Shown: positions 4,710 through 5,877 of the stretch, one piece after another | Layout: each line of letters begins with the position of its first letter | Position numbering within the stretch: the first letter of the stretch is position 1 | NCBI GenBank assembly: GCA_023424585.1 | Contig: JAFADT010000406.1 | Coordinates: 1-5,877 of the forward strand | Source of the DNA: Pseudomonadota bacterium | Lineage (GTDB): Bacteria > Myxococcota > Myxococcia > Myxococcales > Myxococcaceae | Reading direction: 5' to 3' | DNA: 5,877 bases | Notes under the pieces: generated by a model | Told to the model about the DNA's origin: nothing | Databases searched by the model: none | What the model saw: only the letters and a program-made list of their open reading frames with translations | Made by a program: the position numbers and the translations under genes

Positions 4710-5877
4710 TCAACCGGCGGACACGGGCGCGTCCGCGCACACGCGCAGGCCCACCGTGACGTCGCGCAGGGAGGCCTCCGGCAGCTCCCGGTTGGAGGAC
4801 CGCGCGCTCGTCACGTTGAAGGTGAAGCTGCCTCCGCGGGCCACCGGCCGGCCGGGCTCCAGCCACGAGCGGGTCCACTCCCAGACGTTGCCCGCCATGT
4901 CGTCCGCGCCGAAGGGGCTGCGGGACGCGGGGTGGCTGCCCACGACGTCCGGGCCGAAGCCGCCCGGGTCCTTGCCGTAGGTGATGTCCACGTTGGCCTC
5001 GTCCGGGCCCAGCCGGTTGCCGTGGGGGTACTCGCGGCCGTCCACGCCGCGCGCGGCGCGCTCCCACTCCAGCTCCGAGCACAGCCGCGCCCCCGGCACC
5101 CGGCCGGACGTGGACAGCCACGCCACGTAGGCCTCCGCGTCCGCGAAGCTGATGCCGCTGACGGGGAACTGGCGCCAGTCCTGCGCCGCGCGCTGCGAGC
5201 GCCGGGCGTACCGCACGGGCTCGCCCGTCCGCGCCGTGTAGCGCACGCCCCCGGGCTGGAAGCGCAGCCGCCAGCCATTGCCGTCCGGCTCCAGCGCCAG
5301 GCCGCCGGCGTAGCCGCCCGTGCCCACGCGGGGCTGGCGCGTGGCGCGCTCCTCCGGGGACAGGGCCGCCAGGTACTGGAGCCAGTCCGCGTAAGTCGTC
5401 TCATGGCGCGCGATGAGGAAGCCCTGCACGGGCACGGTGTGCAGCGGCGTGGCGTTGAAGAAGTCGCGCACGCTGGACTCGGCGGCGCTGCCGAAGCGCA
5501 CGTCGCCCGGGGGCACGTACACGAACCCCTGCGGGAGCGCCCCCGCCCGGACGAGCGGCAGGACGACGCGCCGCGACTCCCCGCGCGTCAGGAGCAGCGG
5601 CTGCACCGACGCCTCGTACCCCGGAGCGCGCGCGGTGAGCTGGTAGGTCCCTGGAGGCACGGTGAGGTCGGTCCAGGGGAGCGCGCCCGGGGAAGGCAGG
5701 GGCTCGCCCACTGCCTCCGGCCCCGAGGCCTCGCGCGACACGGGGCGCAGCTCCACGGCGGCCCCGGGCGCGTCCACCTGGAGGGACAGCCGCGCGGGCG
5801 CGCTCCAGCGGCGCCAGCGCGCGCCGTCGGCGTCGTAGAGGCGCAGGCGCTGGAGCAGCGCGGGCAGCACGGGCTCG
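4710..5877 (-). CDS. C-terminal part of a PEGA-like/SUMF1 (FGE-fold) protein, probably a Ser/Thr kinase fusion; 5' end beyond window
   Basis: About 388 codons in the window; the frame is open to the right edge, so the N-terminus is missing. Numbering here starts at the GTG at 5870, which is probably internal. Residues 27-107 look like a PEGA domain: LSLQVDAPGAAVEL, then DLTVPPGTYQLTARAPGYEA. Residues 115-380 are a SUMF1/EgtB/PvdO-type domain: GFVYVPPGDVRFGS (115-128), IARHETTYADWLQYL (153-167), FPVSGISFADAEAYVAWL (235-252), RLCSELEWERAARG (262-275), DDMAGNVWEWTRSW (323-336), ARGGSF (344-349) and VTVGLRVCAD (371-380). In human FGE the segment after GGS holds Cys336 and Cys341; here those positions are Phe351 and Ala356, so formylglycine formation is unlikely. 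Residues about 176-230 form a long insertion between the first helix and FPVSGISF. In myxobacteria this arrangement is usually the tail of a membrane-linked Ser/Thr kinase; that part is inference because no kinase motif lies in the window. Confidence 0.88.
   Translation of the reverse strand, partial: EPVLPALLQRLRLYDADGARWRRWSAPARLSLQVDAPGAAVELRPVSREASGPEAVGEPLPSPGALPWTDLTVPPGTYQLTARAPGYEASVQPLLLTRGESRRVVLPLVRAGALPQGFVYVPPGDVRFGSAAESSVRDFFNATPLHTVPVQGFLIARHETTYADWLQYLAALSPEERATRQPRVGTGGYAGGLALEPDGNGWRLRFQPGGVRYTARTGEPVRYARRSQRAAQDWRQFPVSGISFADAEAYVAWLSTSGRVPGARLCSELEWERAARGVDGREYPHGNRLGPDEANVDITYGKDPGGFGPDVVGSHPASRSPFGADDMAGNVWEWTRSWLEPGRPVARGGSFTFNVTSARSSNRELPEASLRDVTVGLRVCADAPVSAG

Noticed and set aside
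3611..4759. Plus-strand open frame of 382 codons opposite the ADYC gene
   Set aside because: Low-complexity Ala/Gly/Val/Arg composition and it runs through the intergenic gap into the next gene; the minus strand encodes a recognisable ADYC protein.
1..5877. tRNA, rRNA, CRISPR array, insertion sequence or phage genes
   Set aside because: No cloverleaf-like sequence, regularly spaced repeats, transposase motifs or terminal inverted repeats were seen on either strand.

Overview
This 5.9 kb window is very GC-rich and coding-dense. Every gene I can support lies on the minus strand, so transcription runs from high to low coordinates. The protein content points to a myxobacterium (Myxococcota, Myxococcus/Corallococcus type): an ADYC-domain lipoprotein, a large secreted lipoprotein with one CXXCH motif, and a PEGA-like/SUMF1-like C-terminal region of the sort usually fused to a Ser/Thr protein kinase in these bacteria. 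This assignment rests on recognising families from memory; no database search was done.

Layout in the direction of transcription. (1) 5877-4710: the C-terminal part of a larger protein that enters from the right edge, with a PEGA-like beta domain followed by a SUMF1/FGE-fold domain. The domain lacks both cysteines that bind copper in true formylglycine-generating enzymes. A hairpin follows at 4690-4660. (2) 4522-3554: an ADYC-domain lipoprotein with an N-terminal NGRNL tandem repeat and a cysteine-rich body. Its stop codon lies inside a perfect 9-bp hairpin (3538-3560). (3) An AT-rich island (3466-3540) with two further inverted repeats and a -10-like hexamer, the best promoter/operator candidate in the window. 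(4) 3297-1432: a 621-residue lipoprotein with a DNGQGGDAVAGD loop near the N-terminus and CDGCH near the C-terminus, followed by a hairpin at 1405-1374. (5) 1181-1: a lipid-anchored RND-efflux periplasmic adaptor (membrane fusion protein) starting at GTG with a good ribosome binding site and running off the left edge.

The genes are separated by 187, 256 and 250 bp, and each complete 3' end carries its own GC-rich stem-loop. They therefore look like separately transcribed neighbours rather than a tight operon. Three of the four products are predicted lipoproteins, so the theme is the cell envelope, but the sequence does not show that they act together. The efflux adaptor should be followed by its RND permease gene just beyond the left edge. 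I found no RNA genes, CRISPR array, insertion sequence or phage gene. The least explained elements are the CXXCH lipoprotein, the cysteine-less SUMF1 domain and the structured AT-rich island.
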